Below, piece by piece: positions 63,948 through 64,000 of a DNA stretch of 64,000 bases. Source of the stretch: Rhizobium sophorae (lineage in GTDB: Bacteria; Pseudomonadota; Alphaproteobacteria; Rhizobiales; Rhizobiaceae); NCBI RefSeq assembly GCF_013087515.1, contig NZ_JABFCN010000016.1:1-64000 (forward strand). Direction: 5' to 3'. A program made the translations under genes and the position numbers. The notes under the pieces were generated by a model. That model saw only the letters and a list, made by a program, of their open reading frames with translations. It was not told the DNA's origin and searched no databases. Position 1 is the first letter of the stretch. Each line of letters begins with the position of its first letter.

Positions 63948-64000
63948 CTATTCCTTGCCGCTCGAAACGGCCGTTGTCGCGGCTTCCGCCTCGTTCAACG
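63948..64000 (-). CDS. C-terminal end of an unidentified gene
   Basis: On the minus strand the frame reads LNEAEAATTAVSSGKE followed by TAG at 63948-63950, with a terminator just beyond. This position and the codon use suggest the end of a real gene that enters from the right. Too short to identify. Confidence 0.45.
   Translation of the reverse strand, partial: LNEAEAATTAVSSGKE

Overview
The window looks like chromosomal DNA of a Rhizobium of the leguminosarum/etli group. The evidence is a GC-rich, strongly coding sequence; the gene order ccmH/cycL - degP - two-component pair - glnE - PleC-like kinase, known from rhizobial chromosomes; a cluster of three GT39 transferases plus a polyprenyl-phosphate glycosyltransferase matching the rgt (galacturonosyl-LPS) genes; and short palindromic repeats typical of Rhizobium intergenic DNA. 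I saw no rRNA, tRNA, CRISPR array, transposase or phage genes.

Layout. 0-7 kb: end of a cytochrome c maturation gene, DegP protease, an OmpR-type regulator and kinase, and GlnE. 7-12.3 kb: a GST, a cytochrome b561-YceI fusion next to a free YceI, and a Tat-exported PhoX phosphatase behind a convincing Pho box. 12.5-19 kb: a PleC-type kinase, PepN and an odd soluble chemoreceptor-like protein. 19-24 kb: an EamA transporter, an unrecognised 324-aa protein, two tiny genes, a variant uracil-DNA glycosylase and an Hsp70-like protein. 24-31 kb: an RND efflux operon, a phosphotransferase-fold protein and an SDR. 31-39.5 kb: ETF-ubiquinone oxidoreductase, an L,D-transpeptidase, EamA/Lrp and quinone reductase/HxlR divergent pairs, MgtE and an MFS exporter. 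39.8-43.6 kb: a lipid kinase and a divergent glutamine-synthetase-like/aminotransferase pair, probably polyamine or amine catabolism. 43.5-51 kb: a broken parDE module followed by the rgt-type LPS cluster. 51-53.8 kb: an ECF42-type sigma factor with three DGPF/YCII proteins. 53.8-64 kb: AMP nucleosidase, small exported proteins, a Sel1-like small protein with a structured leader, a HisC-like aminotransferase, two PilZ paralogues, a host-attachment-family protein, a LysR regulator, a glyoxalase-superfamily protein and a MATE exporter.

The most striking structure is at 43.5-50.2 kb. Two separate insertions, the parDE module and the third GT39 gene, are each flanked by diverged direct copies of the gene junction into which they went. 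The flanks of the first carry the 3' ends of two convergent genes. Those of the second carry the 5' ends of two divergent genes, including a decayed start of the flippase-like gene. Such imperfect junction duplications are not transposon target-site duplications. They suggest that both modules entered on DNA from a related strain that carried its own copy of the junction. Within parDE the antitoxin is intact, but the toxin has a +1 frameshift in a five-base homopolymer and no ordinary start codon.

Other points of interest are three 21-bp tandem near-palindromic repeats in front of a PilZ gene, a hairpin that could hide the mgtE ribosome-binding region, and several well-formed inverted repeats in promoters.
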